A DNA stretch of 64,000 nucleotides from Pseudomonas sp. M47T1 (GTDB lineage Bacteria > Pseudomonadota > Gammaproteobacteria > Pseudomonadales > Pseudomonadaceae). Position numbers and translations under genes: made by a program. The notes below the pieces were generated by a model. That model was not told where the DNA came from. It saw nothing but the letters and a program-made list of their open reading frames with translations, and did no database searches. Where the stretch lies: positions 1 through 64,000 of the forward strand of contig NZ_AJWX01000020.1 in the NCBI RefSeq assembly GCF_000263855.1. Direction: 5' to 3'. Below are positions 33,783 to 41,754 of the stretch, in pieces; position 1 is the first letter of the stretch, and each line of letters opens with the position of its first letter.

Positions 33783-34734
33783 GGTCAGCCCTCCTGCGCA
33801 CCAGCCAGGTGCCGGCCACGGCCGCATACGCCCAGACGCCCAATAACCCGAGGCCCAAGGCATCCAGGCCGCCGAGGCCGGGCAGCACCAACCACAGCGC
33901 CTCCACGGCGCCCAGCAACAGAATCAACCAACAAGCGCCGTTGAGCACGGGCGGGCGCAAGCCCAAGGGCGAGGCCAGGACTACCAGGCAAGCCAAGTGC
34001 AGGCCAAACAGCAGCGCTGTGACCGGTGCCCAAACGCCCGTGCCGCGCAGGCGGTACCACAGGGTTTCGGCGGGCAGGCGAGTCCAGTCGGTGATCAGGT
34101 ACTGCATGAAATGCAGGTACAGCCACAATGCCAGCGCCGCCACCAGCAGGCCACGCAGCACCGCCGCAGGCGTTCCGGGCGCGCGCACCAGACCGGCCAG
34201 GGCCAGGGCGCCGAGCAACTGACGGCCCACCACCAGCAGACCGAAAATGCTCGAGTCCAGGCCGGTTTGCAGGGACATCAACCAATCAATCGCTGCCAGA
34301 CTGGCCAGCAACACCAGCGCGATCACGCCCGGCGCGGGACGCCGGGCCAGCCGCAGCAGCCCCCACCACGCCACCCCGTACAGCAACGTGCGCAACACGA
34401 AAAACCAGGGCGACAGCCACAGGCCGCGAAAACCGCTGCCCGGCATCTGCGCCCAGGGGTACAGCCAGTGCACGCCGAGCACCATAGGCAACAACAAAGG
34501 CACGATCCACGGCACCCAACCGCTGCCCATTGCGATGCCTGGCGCCAGCATGGGCTGCCAGGCGCCGCTGATCAGCGGGCAGACGTAAGCCAGCAGCAAG
34601 CAACCCAGTGCCAGATTGACCCACACCAGGGCGCCGGCCAAGGTTGCGCCCAACGCCGCCTGGGGGTGCCACAGCCCCGCCACCAGCAACAACAGCGCCG
34701 CCAGCATTCCGCTCACTGCGCGCCAGCGCTTCAT
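33775..34734 (-). CDS. actF: Alternative Complex III membrane subunit ActF
   Basis: This 319-residue polytopic protein has about ten helices, including WLYPWAQMPGSGFRGLWLSPWFFVLR and IDWLMSLQTGLDSSIFGLLVVGRQLLG, which resemble ActF (a shorter relative of the NrfD-like ActC). It is part of the quinol-oxidising membrane base. The ATG at 34734 overlaps the ActE gene by four bases. Confidence 0.8.
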   Translation of the reverse strand: MKRWRAVSGMLAALLLLVAGLWHPQAALGATLAGALVWVNLALGCLLLAYVCPLISGAWQPMLAPGIAMGSGWVPWIVPLLLPMVLGVHWLYPWAQMPGSGFRGLWLSPWFFVLRTLLYGVAWWGLLRLARRPAPGVIALVLLASLAAIDWLMSLQTGLDSSIFGLLVVGRQLLGALALAGLVRAPGTPAAVLRGLLVAALALWLYLHFMQYLITDWTRLPAETLWYRLRGTGVWAPVTALLFGLHLACLVVLASPLGLRPPVLNGACWLILLLGAVEALWLVLPGLGGLDALGLGLLGVWAYAAVAGTWLVRRRADHE

Positions 34735-35258
34735 CGCAACTGCCCCTGCACGGCCTGCCGCTCGCGAGCAGGCAGGCTCGACAGCGACAGGTGCTGGCCC
34801 AGTTGCAGCGCGCGGATGTGAGCGACAATGGCCCAACGATCAGCGGGGGCGACCCGGGCGGCATAGCCGAACATCTGTCCGTGGCCCTGGGCGATCACCT
34901 GCAACAAGTAAGCATCGGGGGCTGCGATCAAGCGCGCCTGGGTGAACGCTGGCGGCGTCGGAAAGCCACGGCTTACCACGATGCCATCACCCTGCCCGCT
35001 CAGGCCATGACACGGGGCACAGTAGATCTCGAAGCGCTGCTGGCCGCGTTCCAGCAAGGCGGCGTCCAGTGGCGGACGCTGCGCCAATCGTGCCTGCTGC
35101 GCAAGTTGGCCGCGGTCCACGCTGCCCACCGGCGGGTCGCGCTGCACGTTGCCAATCAGCGGCCCGGGACGGTATTCGCGGGTCTTGGCCTGCCGCGACA
35201 TGTCATCACAGGCGCTGACCAACAGTGCCATCAGCACCAGCAGCGGCCAAGACTTCAT
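34731..35258 (-). CDS. actE: Alternative Complex III monoheme cytochrome c ActE
   Basis: This 175-residue lipoprotein (lipobox LVSAC) has one heme site, CAPCHG, and a likely Met ligand near GQMFGYA. It carries the conserved MxxQxKxREYxPG region (DMSRQAKTREYRPGP). It passes electrons from ActA/ActB toward the oxidase. The ATG at 35258 overlaps actD by four bases. Confidence 0.85.
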   Translation of the reverse strand: MKSWPLLVLMALLVSACDDMSRQAKTREYRPGPLIGNVQRDPPVGSVDRGQLAQQARLAQRPPLDAALLERGQQRFEIYCAPCHGLSGQGDGIVVSRGFPTPPAFTQARLIAAPDAYLLQVIAQGHGQMFGYAARVAPADRWAIVAHIRALQLGQHLSLSSLPARERQAVQGQLR

Positions 35259-35767
35259 GACAGCACCTCGGTCACCGACAGCGCGCGGATAGCCAGCCAG
35301 TCGCCCGTGCGCTGGCGCTGGAACAGCGGGTCGTCGGCCAGGATACACAGCAGGAAGCGATCATCACTGGCGCGCACAAACACAGGCGCCTCGAACAGCG
35401 GATGATGCAGGCGCGGCAAACGCGCCTGCCACAGCAGGCCAATCACGCTGGCGACCGCCGCGCCCAGCACGCTGAGCAAAAAGGTCACAATCAGCAGCGA
35501 CGGCCAGTGCACCAGCGGCCGCCCGCCTACATTGGTAGGCCAGGCCAGGGCCGTAGCCACTTGCAGCACTACCCCGGTGGCCGCACCTGCCAGTGCCCCG
35601 CCGGCGCCCAGCCAACCGACTCGCGGAGCCGGCGGCGCCAAGGCCTCCACGGCAAAGGGCGCAAAGGCTTCAAAGCGTCGGTAACCCAGCGCCCGGGCCT
35701 CACTCACCGCCACCACCAGCTGGCCCGGCTGGTCAAATTCAGCCAGCAGGCCCCAAGGTTCAGACAT
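35255..35767 (-). CDS. actD: Alternative Complex III subunit ActD (DUF3341)
   Basis: This 170-residue protein has a soluble N-terminus (WGLLAEFDQPGQLVVAVSEAR) and two central helices (GAGGALAGAATGVVLQVATAL; LLIVTFLLSVLGAAVASVIGLL), the standard DUF3341 pattern. It includes the family segment NVGGRPLVHWPS. It is structural, without cofactors. It overlaps actC and actE. Confidence 0.85.
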   Translation of the reverse strand: MSEPWGLLAEFDQPGQLVVAVSEARALGYRRFEAFAPFAVEALAPPAPRVGWLGAGGALAGAATGVVLQVATALAWPTNVGGRPLVHWPSLLIVTFLLSVLGAAVASVIGLLWQARLPRLHHPLFEAPVFVRASDDRFLLCILADDPLFQRQRTGDWLAIRALSVTEVLS

Positions 35768-37103
35768 AGCCGTCGCGCTCCTGATGCAAGGCCTGCTTGA
35801 CCTCGAACGCCGAGACCATGGGCACGGTGCGCAGGAACAGGCTGAACGGCACCAGAAACACACCAAAACTGCCGACGAACAGCATCCAGTCCCAACGGGT
35901 TGGCGCGTAACCGCCCCAGGCCGACACCAACCCGTCGCGCGTCTGGGGCGGTATCAGCAGCATGTAGCGCTCGGCCCACATGCCGATCAGCACCAGCAAG
36001 GCGACGCTGCCCAGGCCCCAGGGGCTTTGCCGCACCCGCCGCACCCACAGCGCCTGCAACACCACCACGTTGCAGACGATCGCCAGCCAATAGCTCCAGG
36101 CCGCCGGCCCAGCCAGGCGTGCCATCAGCACTTCCACCTCATGGGGCTGGCCCGAGTAGAACGGCATGAACAGGTCGGTGAGGTAGCCGTAGGCGGTCAG
36201 CCAACCGGTGGCCAGCACCAGGCGTCCGAGCATGTCCAGGTGCCGGGGCGTGATCAGCACCTCGATGCACAGCAGCCAGCGCAGGCCGATGGCGATCAGC
36301 GTCACCATGGCGAACCCCGAGAACACCGCGCCAGCCACGAAATACGGCGGGAACACCGTGGAGTGCCAGCCGGCCTGGCTGCCCATGGTCAGCAGGAACG
36401 AATAACCACTGGACACCGCGAACACCAGCGGCACCGCCAGAATCGCCAGGGTGCGCGTGGCCCGCCGCCACAACGCCCAGTGCCCCTGGGAGCCGCGCCA
36501 GCCCAGGGCCAGCAGGCCGTAGGCAACCTGGCCCATGCGTGAGTGGGCGCGGTCTCGGGCAGTGGCGAAATCAGGCACCGCACCGATGAACAGGAACAGC
36601 ACCGATACCAATAGATAGGTGAGAATGGCGAACAGGTCCCAGGCCGTGGGGCTTTTGAACTGTGGCCACAGCCCCATTTCATTCGGGTATGGCAAGGTCC
36701 AGTAGAACAGCCAGGGGCGGCCAAGGTGCAGGATGGGGTACAGGCCGGCGCACACCACCGCCATCAGCGTCATCAGCTCGGCCAGCCGGTTGAGGGTGTG
36801 GCGCCAGGGCCGTTCGATCAACAGCAGCAACGCCGAAATGAAGGTGCCGGCATGGCCGATCCCCAGCCACCAGATGTAGTTGAGAATACCCAGGCCCCAG
36901 TGCACCGGCTGGTTGTTGCCCCAGATGCCCACGCCCTGGCTGAACAACGCCGCCACCGTCGTCAGGTACAGCGCCAGCAATACCAGGCCAATGCCGAACA
37001 GGCCGCGCCAGGCATTCAGGCGCACAAAGTGCTGCAGCGGCCCGAACACGCGCCGCGACACCTCCTGGTCGCTCAAGTCCTGGGGCAGAAAATGCCCGGT
37101 CAT
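35760..37103 (-). CDS. actC: Alternative Complex III quinol-site subunit ActC (NrfD-like)
   Basis: This 447-residue NrfD/PsrC-like protein has about ten helices. The segments NYIWWLGIGHAGTFISA, LHLGRPWLFYWTLPYPNEMGLWPQFKSP and GWHSTVFPPYFVAGAVFSG are signatures of ActC and hold the menaquinol/ubiquinol site in solved complexes. The ATG at 37103 overlaps actB by four bases. Confidence 0.92.
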   Translation of the reverse strand: MTGHFLPQDLSDQEVSRRVFGPLQHFVRLNAWRGLFGIGLVLLALYLTTVAALFSQGVGIWGNNQPVHWGLGILNYIWWLGIGHAGTFISALLLLIERPWRHTLNRLAELMTLMAVVCAGLYPILHLGRPWLFYWTLPYPNEMGLWPQFKSPTAWDLFAILTYLLVSVLFLFIGAVPDFATARDRAHSRMGQVAYGLLALGWRGSQGHWALWRRATRTLAILAVPLVFAVSSGYSFLLTMGSQAGWHSTVFPPYFVAGAVFSGFAMVTLIAIGLRWLLCIEVLITPRHLDMLGRLVLATGWLTAYGYLTDLFMPFYSGQPHEVEVLMARLAGPAAWSYWLAIVCNVVVLQALWVRRVRQSPWGLGSVALLVLIGMWAERYMLLIPPQTRDGLVSAWGGYAPTRWDWMLFVGSFGVFLVPFSLFLRTVPMVSAFEVKQALHQERDGYV

Positions 37104-39952
37104 GGCTGGCGTTCCTCGTCGATGCGCGCCAGGTAAGTGGTACGCGGGCGGGTATCCAGCTCCTCCAGCAAGCGGTAATGACGGCCCGATTGGCGAGCGC
37201 GCGCCACTTCACTGTCGGCACGGCGGATGTCACCAAAACTGATGGCCTGGCAGGGGCAGCTCTGCTGGCAGGCGGTGGTCACCTCGATAGCATCAGTGCC
37301 GGCGATCTTGCTGTCGATGCGCGCGGCGCTGATGCGTTGCACGCAGTAGGTGCATTTCTCCATCACGCCACGGCTGCGCACCGTGACCTGGGGGTTGCGC
37401 TGGGCCTGGATCGTGGGGGCGGCGTCGGCACTGTAGTCCAGCCAGTTGAAGCGGCGCACCTTGTAGGGGCAGTACGAGGCGCAGGTACGAGTGCCGATGC
37501 AGCGGTTATAGACCATCTGGTTTACACCGTCCTGACCGTGCTGCGTGGCATTCACCGGGCAGCCCACTTCGCAGGGCGCCTGCTCGCAGTGCATGCAGGG
37601 CAAGGGCTGGAAATGCGAGCGCGGGGCGTCCAGCGAGCCCTGGTAGTAATGGTCGATGCGCAGCCAGTGCATGGCCCGGCCCTGGGCCACCTGTTCGGGG
37701 CCGACCACGGCAATGTTGTTCTCGGCCTGGCAGGCCACCACGCAGGCATTGCAGCCGGTGCACAGGTCCAGGTCAATCACCATGCCCCACTGGGGACCCA
37801 CGGCCGTGGCGTCGTGGAACAGCAACTCGGGCGCCCCCAAGGATTGGCCCGGCGCTACGCTGCGAATCGGCGATTCATGGCCAGGGGGCAGTTGGTGATG
37901 CAACTGGGTGCTGGCCAGTGCCAACGATCCATCCAGACGCTCCAGCGTCGCTACCTGGTTCACTGCGCCCAGCGCTTGCGCCGGGTAACCGAGGCCATTC
38001 CCCACCCGTCCGGCGCGCTGCCGGCCGTAGCCGGCATACAACGCCACCACGGAGTCGGCCTGCCCCGGCTCGACCCACGCCGGGCCTTCGATGATTTGGC
38101 CCGGTAGCGGCACCCGTACACGATCGCCGTTGGCCAGGCCCAGGCGCTCGGCCAAGGCCGGTGACACGCCGATGACGTTGCCCCAGGTCAATTTGCTGAT
38201 GGGTTTGGGCAGCTCCTGCAGCCAGCCGAGGTTGGCCAGACGGCCATCCCACACACACGGGTCGGGCAGCACCCGGACTTCCAGGCCGTTGACCGGAGCG
38301 CTTTCGGTCAGAAGTGGTGCACTGTTGGCCGTGACGCTCACCGCAACCGGTGCTGGGTCGGCCCAGCCTCGGGACAAGGCCTGCTGCCAGGCGTTGTCGT
38401 CCAGCGCCGCCCAGGTTTGCCGGACGATGGCGTGGGCGTCCGCATCCCGCCCTTGCAGCAACTCCACCACCTGGGCCAGGGTGCGCGTGGGGTACAGCGG
38501 GGCCATCAAGGGCTGCACGATCACGCTGCTGCCATCGGCGGCGCGGGCATCGGCCCAGCCGTCCAGGGCGTGGCTGAGGGGCAGGTGCCAATGGCAGTCA
38601 CGGGCGCTTTCGTCGTGATACAGCCCGGCGTGGATACGCAGGGGCACATGCTGCACCGCGTCACTCAGATGCCAGTGGGCGGGAGCGGTGTTCACGGGGT
38701 TGCAGTCGAGCATCACCAGCACCTGTACCTGATTGGCCGCCAAGGGTTCAAGCAGGTCGTGCAATGCCGCACCCTGGTACTGCGGCGCTATGTAGTCCAC
38801 CGTCACGCCTTGGTTGCACAGATGCTCATTAAGGCGCAACACCAGCGCCTGCTGGTCCACCGGTGCCTGGCTGTCGAGGCTGACCAGGCAACGCGGCGCC
38901 CGCGCCTTGAGGGCGTTGCCGGCGTGCCTGACCCAGGCCTGCTCGGTGTCGCTCAGGGCAGCCAGCCCTGGCTCACCCGCGCCTAACTCGGCGGCCAGGG
39001 CGCGCAGCAACATTGGCCGACGCGACGGCGCCAGGCGCAGGCGTTCGCTGGCAGCGGCCGAAGTCAGGGTCGGCACGCTGTCGGCCACCAGCACCTGAGC
39101 GCGCCCTTGGCCCTGCCCTGCGGCCCGGCGCCGCGCCGCCCAGCCGCGCTGGTTGACGGTTTGCCAAGGCCCGGCGCCCAGCCAGTCATCATCGAAACTG
39201 ACCACGGCCTCGGCATTGGCGCGCTGCCAGCGCGGCTGCAAGGGCTGGCCAAACACCTGGCGGCAGGCGTCCTGCACTGCTGTGGCTGCGAAGGGTTCGG
39301 CCAGATAGAGCCGGGCCTTGGGCCAACGCTGCATCAGTTGCTGCAATTGGCGTTGCAGCGTGGGTGAGCCGTTGGCACCCAACACCACGTGCAGGCCATC
39401 GCCCGCCGTGCGGTCTAGCTGCCCGGCGCAGGCCAGCAAGGCCCCTTGTACTTGCCCCCAAGCGGTTTCGCGGCCCTTGTAGCGCGGCGACTGGGAACGG
39501 TCTGGGTCGTACAGCTGCAAAATCGCCGCTTGGGTGAACGCGTCGCAGGTGCCACCCGAGGCCGGATGGTCAGGGTTGCCCTCCAGCTTGATCGGCCGCC
39601 CCGCCGTGGTGACGCCGAGCACCGGTTGCGCTACCCCGGCAAAGGGCACCGCCGTGGCGTACACCAGGGTTTTGCCGGGCACCTGGCTCTCGGCTTGCAC
39701 CACCCTGGGCACGGATTCGTCCGGCGTCTGGCCGCAGGCCGCCAGCCCAGCCAGGGCTAGGGAAGCGGCCATCAGTTGCAGAAAGCGGCGTCGGTCCAGG
39801 GTGGGCGCCAGGCCGGGAAACTCCGCCGCCACCCAGGCCTGGGCCTGCGCGCTGTCGGCCAATGCCTCAAGGCCGCGCCACCAGTGCTCGCCACTCAGGC
39901 GCGCGTCGGCAAGCTGCTGGCGCAGCGCGCCCAAGTCCGGTTCGCGGTTCAT
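37100..39952 (-). CDS. actB: Alternative Complex III iron-sulfur subunit ActB
   Basis: This 950-residue protein fuses a molybdopterin-oxidoreductase-like domain (which in this family binds no molybdenum) to a four-cluster ferredoxin domain. A Tat-type signal (RRRFLQLMAASLALAGLAAC) sits near residue 57. Cluster motifs are CTGCNACVVAC, CMHCEQAPCEVGC, CIGTRTCASYC and CTYC with CQQSCPC. It links ActC quinol oxidation to ActA hemes. The ATG at 39952 gives an ATGA overlap with actA. The ATG at 39961 is also possible. Confidence 0.92.
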   Translation of the reverse strand: MNREPDLGALRQQLADARLSGEHWWRGLEALADSAQAQAWVAAEFPGLAPTLDRRRFLQLMAASLALAGLAACGQTPDESVPRVVQAESQVPGKTLVYATAVPFAGVAQPVLGVTTAGRPIKLEGNPDHPASGGTCDAFTQAAILQLYDPDRSQSPRYKGRETAWGQVQGALLACAGQLDRTAGDGLHVVLGANGSPTLQRQLQQLMQRWPKARLYLAEPFAATAVQDACRQVFGQPLQPRWQRANAEAVVSFDDDWLGAGPWQTVNQRGWAARRRAAGQGQGRAQVLVADSVPTLTSAAASERLRLAPSRRPMLLRALAAELGAGEPGLAALSDTEQAWVRHAGNALKARAPRCLVSLDSQAPVDQQALVLRLNEHLCNQGVTVDYIAPQYQGAALHDLLEPLAANQVQVLVMLDCNPVNTAPAHWHLSDAVQHVPLRIHAGLYHDESARDCHWHLPLSHALDGWADARAADGSSVIVQPLMAPLYPTRTLAQVVELLQGRDADAHAIVRQTWAALDDNAWQQALSRGWADPAPVAVSVTANSAPLLTESAPVNGLEVRVLPDPCVWDGRLANLGWLQELPKPISKLTWGNVIGVSPALAERLGLANGDRVRVPLPGQIIEGPAWVEPGQADSVVALYAGYGRQRAGRVGNGLGYPAQALGAVNQVATLERLDGSLALASTQLHHQLPPGHESPIRSVAPGQSLGAPELLFHDATAVGPQWGMVIDLDLCTGCNACVVACQAENNIAVVGPEQVAQGRAMHWLRIDHYYQGSLDAPRSHFQPLPCMHCEQAPCEVGCPVNATQHGQDGVNQMVYNRCIGTRTCASYCPYKVRRFNWLDYSADAAPTIQAQRNPQVTVRSRGVMEKCTYCVQRISAARIDSKIAGTDAIEVTTACQQSCPCQAISFGDIRRADSEVARARQSGRHYRLLEELDTRPRTTYLARIDEERQP

Positions 39953-40605
39953 CGGTGGCATACCGCGCAGTCGGTAAGGCCGCGGGTATCAATATGGTAG
40001 GCCTGCATCAACTGTTCGCCCAGCTGGCGCCGGTCAGCGGGTGGGGTCCAGCTCATGCTGGTGACTTGGTCGCGGGGCCGCAGGTTGGGTGCCGGGTCAC
40101 GATGACAGTCCAGGCACTGGCCCATGTTCAAGGGTTCGGCCTTGGCAATCAGTGGCATGCGGTCCACCCTCCCATGGCAGCTGACACAGGCCACCCCGGC
40201 CTGTACGTGCACGGCATGGTGGAAATACACATAATCGGGTAGTTTCACCACCCGTTGCCAGTGCAGCGGGGTGTTATTGGCCAGGCTGCGGCGCAAGGGC
40301 GCCAGCACGTCGGCATCGGTGAACAGCTGCGAATGGCAGCTCATGCAGGTATGGGTAGGCGGCAGCCCGGCCTCGGAGGAGGTCTCCACGCTGGCATGGC
40401 AATAACGGCAGTCGATGCCCAGGTCGCCCGCATGGTGGGCATGGCTAAAGGGCACAGGCTGATCCACCACCCAGCCACGCTGGGTCCGATAATCGGAACG
40501 GTCGAACATCAACACCACCATCAGGCTACCGGACAAGGCCAGGAAGACGCCAGCCAGCGTCAACCGCAACCAGGTATCAGCTGAGCGGCTGAAGATCTGC
40601 GCCAT
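39949..40605 (-). CDS. actA: Alternative Complex III pentaheme cytochrome ActA
   Basis: This 218-residue protein has an N-terminal anchor helix (LTLAGVFLALSGSLMVVLMF) and five CxxCH motifs (CRYCH, CMSCH, CVSCH, CLDCH, CAVCH), as in ActA. The conserved PFSHAHHAGDLGIDCRYCH and YVYFHHAVHVQAGVACVSCHG segments supply axial histidines. It is the first gene of the 12-gene act-cox operon. The promoter must lie in 40606-40794. Confidence 0.92.
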   Translation of the reverse strand: MAQIFSRSADTWLRLTLAGVFLALSGSLMVVLMFDRSDYRTQRGWVVDQPVPFSHAHHAGDLGIDCRYCHASVETSSEAGLPPTHTCMSCHSQLFTDADVLAPLRRSLANNTPLHWQRVVKLPDYVYFHHAVHVQAGVACVSCHGRVDRMPLIAKAEPLNMGQCLDCHRDPAPNLRPRDQVTSMSWTPPADRRQLGEQLMQAYHIDTRGLTDCAVCHR

Positions 40606-40794
40606 GGCCAGGGTCCGTTTGTTGTTGATTATTCGGCCTGTGGAGGTGCCAAAGAGTTCAGTGGCCAAATACTAAAAGCTGTCCTTTTCCTGATGACAAC
40701 CTTGGAATGCCCGCCTCGTTCGGGTCAGGCCGATGCAACGATGTTGCAAATGGCCTGTCATGAGTGAACCTGCGTTGAAAAAGCTGGAGGGGTG

Positions 40795-41049
40795 ATGGAC
40801 AGCGTTGAAGATACCCTGATTGCAGATCTTTTTGTCGCACTGCACTTACTGCGCCAGCGGGTTGAAACCTTCGAACGTTACCTGGAGGGCCATTCACCGG
40901 CTTTGCGCGGCCATCAGACCCCGGATTCGCATGAATCGCTGCTGCAATCCCACGCCCAGCTCACGGCGCAACTGAGCGCGATGGAACAGACCCTTGCGGC
41001 GCTAGCGGAAGCCATCGGCCAGCGGATTGAAATTGATCGTGGTCGATGA
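40795..41049 (+). CDS. Small helical protein, unknown
   Basis: This 84-residue acidic, largely alpha-helical protein (LIADLFVALHLLRQRVETFE; LTAQLSAMEQTLAALAEAIG) is likely coiled-coil. GGAGGGG lies just before the ATG at 40795. It is divergent from actA, so both could share a control region. No family is recognised. Confidence 0.6.
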   Translation: MDSVEDTLIADLFVALHLLRQRVETFERYLEGHSPALRGHQTPDSHESLLQSHAQLTAQLSAMEQTLAALAEAIGQRIEIDRGR

Positions 41050-41214
41050 TCCTGTGTGCGGTAGATTGCCATTGGTCACGCCGCGGGAATTGGGCGAACC
41101 TTTGAACCGCTCCCTACGCAGAAGTCTTACGCGTGTAGACCCCCTGATCACCTCGACTGAACGTTATTTCTTCCTCATGCCTCTACTGTTTCCACGTACA
41201 CGGAGGCGACCGAA

Positions 41215-41646
41215 ATGATTAATTCGGCAACAGGAATGAAACCGGGCGAACGTTACGGCATTAACAGCGGACAGCAGCCCCCTCGATTCCCAGGCTTTTT
41301 CCTCGACGGCAAATACTTCCTGGCTCCCGAATTGCTGACCGCAGTGGGTTGGCTGGAAGGGCAGACGTTTCTCTACGATCACCTCGATGGCACGGGCGCC
41401 CCGCTGTTTGCCGATCGAATCGCCGGCACTATTGAAAACCTTACCCTGACGTTGGCGGACGGTGCGCAGTTGCCAATAGAGGCGCTGGAAAACCAGCCCC
41501 TGGGAGAACAACAGGCAAACGAGGTTGAGGACGACGTGCAGCAAGCGCCGCGCAAAGCGCCCGCCTTGTTGATCATCGTTGGCGGCGTGACCCTGGGCCT
41601 TTTATGTTGTGTGCTGTATCGCCGGGCAAGTATCCATCGCGCCTGA
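41215..41646 (+). CDS. Tail-anchored protein, unknown
   Basis: This 143-residue protein has a soluble N-terminus (FLDGKYFLAPELLTAVGWLEG) and one C-terminal helix (ALLIIVGGVTLGLLCCVLY) followed by RRASIHRA, suggesting anchoring in the inner membrane by its C-terminus. GGAGG precedes the ATG. It lies just before the YdeP-like gene. I recognise no family. Confidence 0.65.
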   Translation: MINSATGMKPGERYGINSGQQPPRFPGFFLDGKYFLAPELLTAVGWLEGQTFLYDHLDGTGAPLFADRIAGTIENLTLTLADGAQLPIEALENQPLGEQQANEVEDDVQQAPRKAPALLIIVGGVTLGLLCCVLYRRASIHRA

Positions 41647-41754
41647 GCGTCATCGAAGCCCTGCCCGATCGACACCCGGTTTGAACCTTTATCGCCGGCT
41701 GGCCTTCGTACGGTATAGACACCCTGTCTATTGGTCACCGCGCCGAGGCCCACC

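Noticed and set aside
37100..39952. ActB as a molybdenum reductase (polysulfide or formate type)
   Set aside because: The neighbours ActA, C, D, E and F define Alternative Complex III, where this domain carries no molybdenum cofactor.
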